From Lachnospiraceae bacterium UBA3801 (GTDB taxonomy: Bacteria > Bacillota > Clostridia > Lachnospirales > Lachnospiraceae): a stretch of 25,862 bases of DNA. Positions 8,431-16,610 of the stretch are shown here, piece after piece. Within the stretch, counting starts at the first letter, position 1. The number at the start of each line of letters is the position of its first letter. The notes beneath the pieces are model-generated. The model was not told the origin of the DNA and searched no databases. It saw only the letters and a program-made list of their open reading frames with translations. The position numbers were made by a program, and so were the translations under genes. Location: positions 1-25,862 of the forward strand of contig DFEN01000056.1 of the NCBI GenBank assembly GCA_002368685.1, read 5' to 3'.

Positions 8431-9834
8431 ATGAGGAAACATATCAGAATTAAAAATTACATATTGATTACAGTGATGCTAGTTCTGACGTTTTCTCTAG
8501 CTATAGTTACTGGCGTCTTCATATATTCTTTTAGAAAAGATATGTATGACAGCGTTAAGAAGGATGCGAATAGTAGAGCTGTAGATATAGCTGATATTCT
8601 TTCCTCTTATGGGGTGGAACAGTTAGAGGATAATTCTATTCTGAGCTTCAAGATATCAGATTCTGTAAAGGCTCAGAAGGGCAGAGTTATCATAGTAGAT
8701 AGAAGCTATAAGATAGTTGAGGATACAGCTACTGAAGAGGAAGGCTCCTTTATCATTGATCAGAATATTATGAAGGTTATGAAGGGCGAGTCTGAATCAA
8801 TAAGCATGGACGGCGAATCTGATACCAAGATCATTTATCCTGTTGTTCGCGAAAATGAGATAATAGGCGTTCTCTTCTACAAGGCATCTATGTCTGATGT
8901 AATGACAAGAAGTGACAAGATATTGGATATCGGTGTGATTGCGCTACTGGCAATTCTTGTGATTGATTTTCTTATAATCAGGGTCATTTCCAAGAATTCT
9001 GTATCAGATATCAATGACATAAATGAGAAGATCATGCATGCAGCTCTTGGTAATCTGCAGGAAAGACTTCCTGAAGATAAGGGATTTGTTGAGATTCAGG
9101 TGCTGTCAGAGAACTATAATGAGGTTCTCGAGAAGCTTGCAACTATCGATCAAACAAGATCTGAATTCGTATCAAATGTGTCTCACGAGCTGAAAACTCC
9201 TATCACCTCGATGAAGGTTCTAGCAGAGTCACTTACTCAGAATGAGGCGGCTACGGCTGAAGAATATAAAGAATTCATGACAGATATAGTGGACGAGATA
9301 GATAGAGAGACCAAGATAATAAATGATCTGCTGACACTTGTTAAAACGGATTCGAATACAAACGATATGAATCTGGAGGAGGTCGACATCAATGAGATGA
9401 TGGATACCATCATCAAGACAGTTACTCCTCTTGCAAAGCAGAGAAATATCGACCTTTCCTATGAGAGCTATAAAGAGGTTATGGCAAAGGTAGATGTGGT
9501 AAAGCTTTCACTTGCAATATCGAATCTGATTGAAAATGCAGTTAAGTATAATATCGATAATGGTTGGATTAAGTGCAGTCTAAATGCGGATAATAGATAT
9601 TTCTATATAAAGGTTGCTGATTCTGGAGTTGGTATTCCAGAGGATGCTAAGGAAAGAGTATTTGAGAGATTCTACCGCGTGGATAAAGCAAGAAGTAGAG
9701 ATACTGGTGGAACAGGGCTTGGACTTGCGATAACTCGAGGAATAGTAAATGCTCACAAGGGAACAATCAAGCTATACAGTGAATCTGGTAAGGGTACTAC
9801 ATTTACTGTTAAGATTCCACTGGATACAAAATAG
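8431..9834 (+). CDS. Membrane sensor histidine kinase
   Basis: 467 residues. Membrane helices at about 11-33 and 165-185 bracket an extracytoplasmic sensor region. Then come a HAMP-like linker (about 186-237) and a HisKA domain with phospho-acceptor His252 in Ser-His-Glu-Leu-Lys-Thr-Pro. The HATPase_c domain has N-box Asn365 and Asn369, Asp-Ser-Gly-Val-Gly (G1) and Gly-Gly-Thr-Gly-Leu-Gly-Leu (G2). It is PhoR/WalK-like in architecture. No response regulator gene is adjacent on either side, so the partner is encoded elsewhere. The ATG lies 7 bases after the ppk1 stop, with GAGGA at 8415-8419 inside the ppk1 end. The signal sensed cannot be read from the sequence. Confidence 0.93.
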   Translation: MRKHIRIKNYILITVMLVLTFSLAIVTGVFIYSFRKDMYDSVKKDANSRAVDIADILSSYGVEQLEDNSILSFKISDSVKAQKGRVIIVDRSYKIVEDTATEEEGSFIIDQNIMKVMKGESESISMDGESDTKIIYPVVRENEIIGVLFYKASMSDVMTRSDKILDIGVIALLAILVIDFLIIRVISKNSVSDINDINEKIMHAALGNLQERLPEDKGFVEIQVLSENYNEVLEKLATIDQTRSEFVSNVSHELKTPITSMKVLAESLTQNEAATAEEYKEFMTDIVDEIDRETKIINDLLTLVKTDSNTNDMNLEEVDINEMMDTIIKTVTPLAKQRNIDLSYESYKEVMAKVDVVKLSLAISNLIENAVKYNIDNGWIKCSLNADNRYFYIKVADSGVGIPEDAKERVFERFYRVDKARSRDTGGTGLGLAITRGIVNAHKGTIKLYSESGKGTTFTVKIPLDTK

Positions 9835-9866
9835 CTAGTTGCTTAGGATACTGATTGAGGTCTGAT

Positions 9867-10376
9867 ATGAAGAAAAATGATAATAGAAAATATCATAATG
9901 TTATGGCGTGTGTCCAGCTCGCTCTGGCTTCTGTAGTACTTGTTTTTACTTTGGCTTCATGTGAAACTGCCTCTAACCAAGAGGTTTCAACGGAGTCTGT
10001 TATACAGAAGGCGGGAACTGTTCAGCTGTATCATGCGACTGAGACAGAGGTTGAACCAGATGACGATCGTTACCAGTTAGTTCAGCCGGATAATCTTCCT
10101 GCTGCAGTTGAAGAGGTTATCGAGAATATGACTATCGATCCTGGACTTGAGATAGAGAGATTCTCACTGGATGAAGAGAAGAATATATCGCTTATAATTA
10201 ACATACATGGAAGTGTTACTGAAGAGACTATCTTGCTGAATCAGGCCGCTATAGTAAAGAGTCTCGAAGGACTGAATGGTGGCAAGGTTGCAATCACTCT
10301 TCAAGATGAGGATGGAGAGATAGTTCAGCAAGGTACATATACAGACGCTTCGTTTTATTATTACAAGGAGGATTAG
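9867..10376 (+). CDS. GerMN-type lipoprotein
   Basis: 169 residues starting at the ATG at 9867, with GAGG at 9857-9860; a TTG at 9855 is in frame but lacks a site. The N-terminus is a lipoprotein signal: basic head, hydrophobic stretch, lipobox Leu29-Ala-Ser-Cys32. The mature part has a low-complexity acidic linker and then a domain of about 95 residues with the GerMN pattern: an Asn/Leu-rich helix, alternating strands, then a Leu-Leu-Asn-Gln-Ala-Ala-Ile-Val-Lys-Ser-Leu helix and a terminal strand. GerMN domains occur in the spore germination protein GerM and in kinase-associated lipoproteins. It sits 32 bases after the histidine kinase gene and may serve it at the outer membrane face. The domain call is moderate. 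Confidence 0.7.
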   Translation: MKKNDNRKYHNVMACVQLALASVVLVFTLASCETASNQEVSTESVIQKAGTVQLYHATETEVEPDDDRYQLVQPDNLPAAVEEVIENMTIDPGLEIERFSLDEEKNISLIINIHGSVTEETILLNQAAIVKSLEGLNGGKVAITLQDEDGEIVQQGTYTDASFYYYKED

Positions 10377-10378
10377 AT

Positions 10379-13090
10379 TTGAAAAGACCACTTATGAATA
10401 TGGGGGTCATGTTTGTTCTAGGGGAACTGACCTACCGACTGGCACAGGATAATCTCCGGTATAGTGCTATAACAGTGGGAATAGGAATCATAACAACAAT
10501 CATATGCAACAGATTCGTGCGAACTAAATGCTCGGATTTGTTGCATTTTTATTTTTATCTTTTTATGGGTATAAGTTTCGTTGGAGGAATGATTTGGGGT
10601 TATGGGTTCTATTCTGACACGGGGAGAATGCTGGATGAGATATATGAGAAAGTTGAAGAGGATGAAAACGTTGAGGAAGCTATAGATGAAGTAAATGGGA
10701 TAAGCGTGGATTTGAAGGGCGATTTGGATTTTGCGGGATATATTGAGAAGGTGGATGAGTCGGCAAGCGGAAAGAGGGCGTATCTTAAGGTCGGTAAAAA
10801 TAGACTATCTATGTATGTTCCATATGAGGATGATAAGTATGTGGAGCTAGTTGAACCGGGACTCTATATCGAGGTAAAGGGGAAATTAAATCCTGTTCAG
10901 GCAAGCTCGAATCCTGGAAGCTTTGATATGGAGCGGTATTATCTGGGGAAGGGAATAAAGTACCAGATTAAATATACGAGTATAGATTTGCGGGAAGGGA
11001 AGAAAAAAGAAATCGTAAATGGGCTATACAAAATGAGATGTAGGCTCAGTGAAAGAATCGATGGGACATTTAATGAGGAAACAGCGGCTCTACTTAAAAC
11101 TATGATGCTTGGGGATAAGTCAGAACTTTCTTCAGATACGAAGCTACTATTTCAGAGAAGCGGTATAGCACATATCCTTGCGATATCAGGCCTTCACGTC
11201 GCGCTTATCGCAGGAATGCTCGAGGGACTGCTTGCCTTTCTTCGTGTAAAGAAAAAGGATGCGGTGCTTGTTGTGATTGTTCTGGTATTTCTATATGGTG
11301 TGATGACAGGAATGTCAGAGGCAACTGAGAGAGCTGTGATAATGATAACAATATCGAAACTATCCTTTCTATTGAAACGAACTGCAGATATGCCAACTAG
11401 TCTGGTGGAGGCGCTACTTATCATGGTGATACTTAATCCGGATTCTTTTTTCTCGAGTGGTATGCTCATGAGCTTTAGTGCGGTGGTTGGAATCATAACG
11501 GGAGAGATTCTAGGGAAGAAGATAGTGGATAGAGATAGCTTCAGTAAATATCATAAGTCGAAGAGAGGATGGCTTAGAAAATATTCGAAAGGACTCATAA
11601 CTTCGTTTAGTGTGAGTCTTTGGATGATGCCACTAGTTATGCTTAGTTATTTTGAAGTGCCGATTCTAGCGATACTTCTTAATCTGGTGCTTGTGCCTTT
11701 GCTGACTGTGGTTGTCGTATCTGGACTACTTGCGACACTATTAGGGGCGTTGGCTAGTATATCAGTTGGAAGTTTAGGAGCGCTGGGCTCAATTTTGAAA
11801 TTTTGCAGTTCAGCTGCAAGATGGATGTGTGAGGAACTATGTAGTTTCTATAAATGGTCCTGTCATATGTTTCTTAAGATACCGCATTCTGTTATTGTTA
11901 CAGGCCATGTAGAGCTGTGGCAGCTGGGTGTGATATATGCGCTTATAATTGGTGCGATTGTTTTTCTATATATGTGGATTAAGAAGTCGCGTGAACACGA
12001 GAAATATATAGAAAGTAATATAGGTGTTGGGAAAGCAAATAATGAATTAATTGAGAGAACGAGTAGAAAAGACTTTGACATGGTAAAAATGAGAAGAAGA
12101 TATAAGGAGATTCTTTCTGTAGTCTTCATGTACTTCTTAGTCTCTATTGCTGCTATTGAATTTGTGAAACTATATAACAACCTGCAGTCAGAGGCAGTGT
12201 TCCTAGATGTTGGACAGGGCGATGGGGCATTTATACACTTGGCTGGTGCTAAGGGTGGAAGAAACTATATTGTGGACTGTGGATCCTCGAGTAATGACAG
12301 GGTCGGGGAAAATGTGCTTATTCCGGCACTTAAATACTACGGTATGACAGACATCGACTGTATATTCATTTCGCATACGGATATGGATCATGTTAGTGGG
12401 ATACTATATCTTCTTGAAAATATGGATACTTATGGGATTCAGGTTGGTAATGTAGCTATGGCAGCCGGGACTGAGGAAGATGAAGTGATACGCAGAATTA
12501 AGGCGGTTCGGAATAAACATCCAAATGAACTGTCGCTTGTCGAACTGAGTGAAGGTGATACAGTGGATGAATGCTTTGAGGTACTGTATCCTGATACTTC
12601 AGATTATCCTGAGGATTCTGGTGGGAAAGAAAACACGAAGGCATGGGATGGAGGCGAAGAACATTCAGGGAATGATTATTCTTTGGTTGTAAGATTTGTT
12701 CTGAACGCAGAGAAACCAACGGAGATTCTTTATACTGGTGATATTGGAATGGAGGTTGAATCAAAAATAGTGGAAGCCCAAGAGAACTACTGGAATCGTG
12801 AGGATAAGAAAGAGGGCGAGTGGAAGCACATAGAAAAACAAGAGTATGAATTAGATCAAAGGTTAATACAAGATAGAAACAGAATTCTTAAGTGCCCACA
12901 CCACGGTTCAAAATATTCAAGTAGTGAAGATTTTCTCAGATGGTATTCCCCTGATGTAGTCGTTATATCTTGTGGAGAGCATAATATGTACGGGCATCCA
13001 TCTCCGGAGGCTTTGGAACGTCTTGATGAAACGGGTGCTACTATCTACCGAACTGACCATATGGGAGCGGTGGTTGTTGATATAAAGTGA
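10379..13090 (+). CDS. comEC: DNA internalisation protein ComEC/Rec2
   Basis: ComEC forms the membrane channel that brings single-stranded DNA into the cytoplasm in natural transformation. The 903-residue product has an N-terminal membrane pair, a soluble DUF4131-like OB region, the polytopic Competence domain (about 250-540, with the His-Ile-Leu-Ala-Ile-Ser-Gly-Leu-His motif), and a C-terminal metallo-beta-lactamase domain. That domain has His666-x-Asp668-x-Asp670-His671 and His841-His842 in Cys-Pro-His-His-Gly-Ser. The start is TTG with AAGGAGG at 10365-10371, 2 bases after the previous stop. It is longer than the 776-residue Bacillus protein because of acidic insertions around residues 740-765 and 800-835. 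Metal ligands are intact, so function is plausible. Other competence genes are not in the window. Confidence 0.92.
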   Translation: MKRPLMNMGVMFVLGELTYRLAQDNLRYSAITVGIGIITTIICNRFVRTKCSDLLHFYFYLFMGISFVGGMIWGYGFYSDTGRMLDEIYEKVEEDENVEEAIDEVNGISVDLKGDLDFAGYIEKVDESASGKRAYLKVGKNRLSMYVPYEDDKYVELVEPGLYIEVKGKLNPVQASSNPGSFDMERYYLGKGIKYQIKYTSIDLREGKKKEIVNGLYKMRCRLSERIDGTFNEETAALLKTMMLGDKSELSSDTKLLFQRSGIAHILAISGLHVALIAGMLEGLLAFLRVKKKDAVLVVIVLVFLYGVMTGMSEATERAVIMITISKLSFLLKRTADMPTSLVEALLIMVILNPDSFFSSGMLMSFSAVVGIITGEILGKKIVDRDSFSKYHKSKRGWLRKYSKGLITSFSVSLWMMPLVMLSYFEVPILAILLNLVLVPLLTVVVVSGLLATLLGALASISVGSLGALGSILKFCSSAARWMCEELCSFYKWSCHMFLKIPHSVIVTGHVELWQLGVIYALIIGAIVFLYMWIKKSREHEKYIESNIGVGKANNELIERTSRKDFDMVKMRRRYKEILSVVFMYFLVSIAAIEFVKLYNNLQSEAVFLDVGQGDGAFIHLAGAKGGRNYIVDCGSSSNDRVGENVLIPALKYYGMTDIDCIFISHTDMDHVSGILYLLENMDTYGIQVGNVAMAAGTEEDEVIRRIKAVRNKHPNELSLVELSEGDTVDECFEVLYPDTSDYPEDSGGKENTKAWDGGEEHSGNDYSLVVRFVLNAEKPTEILYTGDIGMEVESKIVEAQENYWNREDKKEGEWKHIEKQEYELDQRLIQDRNRILKCPHHGSKYSSSEDFLRWYSPDVVVISCGEHNMYGHPSPEALERLDETGATIYRTDHMGAVVVDIK

Positions 13091-13119
13091 AAAAATGGTT
13101 GTAAAACGGATAATTATGG

Positions 13120-13148
13120 TTGAGAAATGGGGTATTATTATTTATAAT
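13120..13148 (+). promoter_or_regulatory. Sigma-A promoter for the HTH-Uma2 gene
   Basis: TTGAGA (13120-13125), a 17-base spacer and a perfect TATAAT (13143-13148), about 75 bases before the next start codon and 30 bases after the comEC stop. It separates this gene from the upstream operon. Confidence 0.75.
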
Positions 13149-13224
13149 GATAGGAGATGAAAGCGGAAATAGAGATTATATAGGAATCAAGTAAAGTTGG
13201 GATTTTGAGAATAGGAGTGATAGC

Positions 13225-14004
13225 ATGACAATTAAGGAAATGATTGAAAAGAAGAAGGCACTTGGCTATTCAAATCAGTATATATCAGATATGACGGGTG
13301 TACCGTTAGGCACTGTTCAGAAGATATTTAGTGGTGAAACAACTTCACCTAGATACAAGACGCTGCAAGCTTTGAAACAAATGTTTTCAGAGGATTCTGA
13401 TATGGTTGGAGAGTCTAGCGCTTATAACATTGGTATGACAGCACATGATATGACAGGTAAAACTATGGAAGACTACCTTGCTCTTCCTGAGGGTACAAGA
13501 ATTGAAATGATTGATGGAGTATTCTATGATATGGCCGCTCCAACATTTATTCATCAGAAAATAGGATTGATGATAGCCGTTGTTTTTGAAGATTATATAT
13601 CTAAAAACAAAGGAAACTGTATTACGTCAGTTGCTCCTACAGACGTTCAACTAGACAGCGATGATAAAACTATGGTTCAACCTGATGTTTTGGTGGTTTG
13701 TAACAGGGATAAAATAATAAAGGCAAGGGTTGTTGGTGCACCGGATTTAATAGTAGAGGTTCTTTCTCCTAGTAACTGGTATATGGATATTGTTAGGAAG
13801 AAGGACAAGTATCAGAGAGCCGGGGTTCGTGAATATTGGATAGTTCTTCCTGAACAGAAAAGGGTTTTGGTGTATGTTTTTGAAAAAGAAACTGATTATA
13901 AGGAATACACGTTTGATGACAAAATTCCTGTAGCAATTTGGAAGAATAAATGTAAGGTGGATTTCAAATCTATATATGAAAGAATAAGTTTTTTATATGA
14001 TTAA
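13225..14004 (+). CDS. HTH domain fused to Uma2-family nuclease-like domain
   Basis: 259 residues in two parts. Residues 1-55 form an XRE-like helix-turn-helix, with the Ser-Asp-Met-Thr-Gly-Val-Pro-Leu-Gly-Thr-Val-Gln-Lys recognition region. From about residue 85 a Uma2 (DUF820) domain follows: Leu-Pro-Glu-Gly-x-Arg-x-Glu-x-Ile-Asp-Gly, then Gln-Pro-Asp-Val-Leu-Val-Val, Asp-Leu-Ile-Val-Glu-Val-Leu-Ser-Pro-Ser, and Lys-x-x-x-Tyr-x-x-Ala-Gly-Val-x-Glu-Tyr-Trp. The Asp and Glu-x-Val pair is the PD-(D/E)xK-like active site. The ATG follows TAGGAGTG. The family is a predicted restriction-type nuclease of unknown role; the fused HTH suggests DNA-guided or self-regulating action (inference). No methyltransferase is adjacent. 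Confidence 0.82.
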   Translation: MTIKEMIEKKKALGYSNQYISDMTGVPLGTVQKIFSGETTSPRYKTLQALKQMFSEDSDMVGESSAYNIGMTAHDMTGKTMEDYLALPEGTRIEMIDGVFYDMAAPTFIHQKIGLMIAVVFEDYISKNKGNCITSVAPTDVQLDSDDKTMVQPDVLVVCNRDKIIKARVVGAPDLIVEVLSPSNWYMDIVRKKDKYQRAGVREYWIVLPEQKRVLVYVFEKETDYKEYTFDDKIPVAIWKNKCKVDFKSIYERISFLYD

Positions 14005-14079
14005 AGGACGACATTTGTAGCTGTTGATGAGAAGGAAATTTAGGTTGATGATAGAAGGGAATTAGAATATACTGAGTCC

Positions 14080-15117
14080 ATGGCTGATTTTAAGAAAAAG
14101 AAAAAAGTAAATCCGACTAAGGCGTCTATTGCAACCATTAGGGGACACATTAAAACGAACAGTTTTTCGAGAATGTATCTTCTGTTTGGTGAGGAGAAAT
14201 ATCTGGTGAATCAATACCGCGATGAGCTGAAAGCGGCGCTGTCCAGTCCGGATGATACTATGAATATGGTTTATTATAACTCTGATACCTTCGATTTGAA
14301 TACGGTAGTATCAGATGCTATTACTATACCATTTTTTGCGGAACATAGAGTTATTATTGTTGAGGATAGTGGACTTTTCGATTTATCTGAGGATACATTC
14401 CTTGAAGTGCTAGATCAGATGCCGGACACGAACGTCCTTATATTCTGTGAGACTAAGGTCAACAAGTCGAAGAAGGCTTACCTTCATGCGGATAAGGATG
14501 AAAGGGTGACCTGTGCGGAGTTTGATATACCGACCACGGATGATCTCATTTCCTGGCTGGGAATGATTCTAGGTGAGGATGGAATGAAGGTTAAGCTCGC
14601 TGTTCCGGAAATGCTGATCACAGCGGCAGGACCTGACAAGAATATGTACCTTCTCAGGAATGAGGCTCGTAAGCTTCATGACTATTGCTTGGAGCGAGGA
14701 GTGATAACGGAAGCAGATGTTGAAGCGGTTTGCGCTAGCTCTGTGGAGGATAAGATATTTGATATGTGCAGGGCCATTTCCCAGAAGAATAGGGATGCGG
14801 CCATCAGCATGTACATGGATCTCCTGAAACTAGGTCGAACTCCATATAACATAATAGGGAGCATAAGTTATCAGTTCAATCAGCTACTCATTGTTAGTCA
14901 GATGCTGAAGGACAAAGCTACAGCGAAGGAGATATCTTCGAAGCTCAAGGTGGCAGACTGGGCAGCTTCCAGACTAATCAAAATTTGCTATTCCTATACA
15001 CATAAGGATTTGATAAGGTCGGTAGATTTATGCCAGCAAGCAACGATGTCACTTATGTCGAGTGAACTGACATCAAGAGACGTGGCTGAGAATCTGATAA
15101 TTAATTTACTTAGATAG
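14080..15117 (+). CDS. holA: DNA polymerase III delta subunit
   Basis: HolA is the clamp-loader subunit that opens the beta clamp. The 345-residue length is normal. After a basic N-terminus comes the conserved Tyr-Leu-Leu-Phe-Gly-Glu-Glu-Lys-Tyr-Leu segment, followed by an Asn-Met-Val-Tyr-Tyr-Asn-Ser region and a Pro-Phe-Phe-Ala-Glu-x-Arg-Val-Ile-Ile-Val motif typical of delta. A helical C-terminal domain includes Lys-Leu-Gly-Arg-Thr-Pro-Tyr. The ATG at 14080 is the only sensible start, as an in-frame stop lies about 40 bases upstream, but its ribosome binding site is weak. Clostridia usually have rpsT close to holA. Here rpsT comes about 4 kb later, with the toxin-antitoxin element and the Ser-rich protein gene lying between. 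Confidence 0.92.
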   Translation: MADFKKKKKVNPTKASIATIRGHIKTNSFSRMYLLFGEEKYLVNQYRDELKAALSSPDDTMNMVYYNSDTFDLNTVVSDAITIPFFAEHRVIIVEDSGLFDLSEDTFLEVLDQMPDTNVLIFCETKVNKSKKAYLHADKDERVTCAEFDIPTTDDLISWLGMILGEDGMKVKLAVPEMLITAAGPDKNMYLLRNEARKLHDYCLERGVITEADVEAVCASSVEDKIFDMCRAISQKNRDAAISMYMDLLKLGRTPYNIIGSISYQFNQLLIVSQMLKDKATAKEISSKLKVADWAASRLIKICYSYTHKDLIRSVDLCQQATMSLMSSELTSRDVAENLIINLLR

Positions 15118-15128
15118 CTATACAAATC

Positions 15129-15157
15129 TTGATATTAGTACGAACACGTCGTATATT
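15129..15157 (+). promoter_or_regulatory. Predicted promoter before the dyad region
   Basis: TTGATA (15129-15134), 17-base spacer, TATATT (15152-15157), starting 12 bases after the holA stop. It points at the palindrome and the 23-codon ORF just downstream. Confidence 0.5.
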
Positions 15158-15183
15158 ATGAATAAATATAACCCAAATTTTAA

Positions 15184-15203
15184 TTATGGCGAATTCGCCA
15201 TAA
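15184..15203. promoter_or_regulatory. 20-bp perfect palindrome, possible operator
   Basis: TTATGGCGAATTCGCCATAA reads the same on both strands. It lies about 20-40 bases downstream of the predicted transcription start, a normal place for a repressor operator. A second small dyad, TTGATA-4-TATCAA, follows at 15215-15230. As RNA, the palindrome could alternatively form a hairpin only with an unfavourably tight loop, so a dimeric protein site is more likely. No local regulator gene can be assigned to it. Confidence 0.5.
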
Positions 15204-15248
15204 CTATAAATCAGTTGATATGCCTATCAAATATGGAGAATTCAACAA

Positions 15249-15320
15249 ATGAAAATACTTGAGGATATTGAAAATAAAACTCCGTTGATTGAAAAAACGA
15301 AGGAGATAAAAACAAAATAA
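15249..15320 (+). CDS. 23-codon ORF, unknown
   Basis: The ORF runs from ATG at 15249 to TAA at 15318-15320, with GGAG at 15235-15238. The peptide is rich in Lys, Glu and Ile and has no membrane segment. Its last bases run into the left 22-bp hairpin repeat. I do not recognise it. It may be a genuine small peptide gene, the leftover of a longer gene lost when the adjacent element arrived, or chance. Confidence 0.3.
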   Translation: MKILEDIENKTPLIEKTKEIKTK

Positions 15321-15340
15321 GTAGCCAATTAAGGCTACTT
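15319..15340 (+). repeat. Left flanking direct repeat (hairpin)
   Basis: AAGTAGCC, a 6-base loop AATTAA, then GGCTACTT. It matches 17624-17645 in 21 of 22 positions, with the only difference in the loop. It borders the inverted-repeat-bounded element at 15341 and is read as one copy of a duplicated target. Confidence 0.75.
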
Positions 15341-15363
15341 GTTACAGACTGTAGACAAAGCCG
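15341..15363 (+). repeat. Left terminal inverted repeat
   Basis: Begins GTTACAGACTGTAGACA. It differs from the right copy at positions 4, 11, 18 and 21 of 23. Confidence 0.7.
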
Positions 15364-15388
15364 ACATAATCAGGTCGGCTTTATCTAC
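15351..15388 (-). terminator. Hairpin at the abiEii 3' end
   Basis: AAAGCCGAC (15357-15365), 8-base loop, GTCGGCTTT (15374-15382). It is extended by GTAGA (15351-15355) and TCTAC (15384-15388) across one mismatch. The stem overlaps the toxin stop codon. Only a weak T-rich tail follows on the minus strand, so it may work as a terminator, as a subterminal IS structure, or both. Confidence 0.6.
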
Positions 15389-16610
15389 TTATATTATCTA
15401 TACTAAAAAATTTTACCTTATATTTATCTAATAATTGTCTTTCGTTAGGTGGTAATAATCTTAATACATGTTGTGCATCTTGATTATTCACTTGAGACAT
15501 TTCTTTTTTAATAGTTTGATTTAATTCAGATAATAACGATGTTTTATTTTTTGCGTTATCAATACTTTCTTGAAAACCTCCTCTAGATACACATGATTTG
15601 AGGCGCGAATCATATGACGCTAAAATGGCTGATATTGTATTCGCAATTTCATTTATTTTGTTTTGATGTTCTTTGGCTTTCTCATATATTTTTAAATCAT
15701 CAATTTCTATAATTAAATCAGATAAGTTCTTTTTTACTACATCATAAGGTACATCATCATATATTATTTTTGATGTGACATTAATATAATCATTTTTATA
15801 ATAATCCAGACTTATAGCCTGTTTTATATCTTGAACCATATTTTTATTTAATTGTGCAGAAAGATTATTAGGTTGTAATTGTCTTACGAGCAGAACATCA
15901 GAAAAAAGATTTGCATATTCTTCTGAGGATATATCTACATGTTTTTTCATTTTATAAAGATCATACATATGTCTAGACAATCGTTCGGTTTCATTACTTT
16001 CGTAGAAATCTGCCACAGCAAATAATTTATCTGTAAATGTACGGTCTAACGATTGCGTTTTTATTGAAAAACTATTCAGCCCCGATATTTCGCATATGTC
16101 AATTCTGTTTTCCGATGTTAAATAATTCTCTATTAACGAGGTTACTTCACACCTTTCAATAGGAAAAGATGGCGAACGCACAGATGTTTCAACCAATAAA
16201 TTAGGTTTTAGATATATAGTAGGAAAAATTGCTGAATAGCTATATTCCAATTTCATATAATCTTTTCTATATGGGAGCGTTTTCTTATCAAAATTTATTG
16301 GCTCTAAACCGAGCATATCTCCAGTTGCTATAATAGCTTTTCCAAAAGCTCTTCTCATTGATTCGGTAGGTTTTTTATGCTGATTATCAAAATTTAGATC
16401 AATATCTTCTGAAAAACGATTTATAACATGATAACACTTTGATAAAGATGTTCCGCCTTTAAAGACAACATCAGGACAAATTTTACTTAATTCTTGCAGA
16501 AAAACCGAAACATAATAATCTTTTTCTATAATAGCTTCTGATATTCCCATCTGTTTAGATGATTTTATTATTACTTGTCTAAACAATTCCTTGTCATGAT
16601 GTAAATACAT
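15381..16610 (-). CDS. abiEii: AbiEii/AbiGii-family nucleotidyltransferase toxin
   Basis: 409 residues, the toxin of a type IV toxin-antitoxin (abortive infection) pair. It has the nucleotidyltransferase core: Lys-Gly-Gly-Thr-Ser-Leu-Ser-Lys at residues 51-58 and Ser-Glu-Asp-Ile-Asp-Leu at 67-72, giving the Asp69/Asp71 metal pair. A long helical C-terminal half follows. The frame can be read from a TTG 15 bases upstream, but ATG at 16610 has GAAGGAG at 16617-16623 with 6-base spacing, so it is preferred. The start overlaps the antitoxin stop by 17 bases, which indicates translational coupling. The gene is AT-rich compared with neighbours, in keeping with acquisition. In characterised relatives the toxin uses a nucleotide triphosphate; the target here is unknown. 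Confidence 0.9.
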   Translation of the reverse strand: MYLHHDKELFRQVIIKSSKQMGISEAIIEKDYYVSVFLQELSKICPDVVFKGGTSLSKCYHVINRFSEDIDLNFDNQHKKPTESMRRAFGKAIIATGDMLGLEPINFDKKTLPYRKDYMKLEYSYSAIFPTIYLKPNLLVETSVRSPSFPIERCEVTSLIENYLTSENRIDICEISGLNSFSIKTQSLDRTFTDKLFAVADFYESNETERLSRHMYDLYKMKKHVDISSEEYANLFSDVLLVRQLQPNNLSAQLNKNMVQDIKQAISLDYYKNDYINVTSKIIYDDVPYDVVKKNLSDLIIEIDDLKIYEKAKEHQNKINEIANTISAILASYDSRLKSCVSRGGFQESIDNAKNKTSLLSELNQTIKKEMSQVNNQDAQHVLRLLPPNERQLLDKYKVKFFSIDNISR

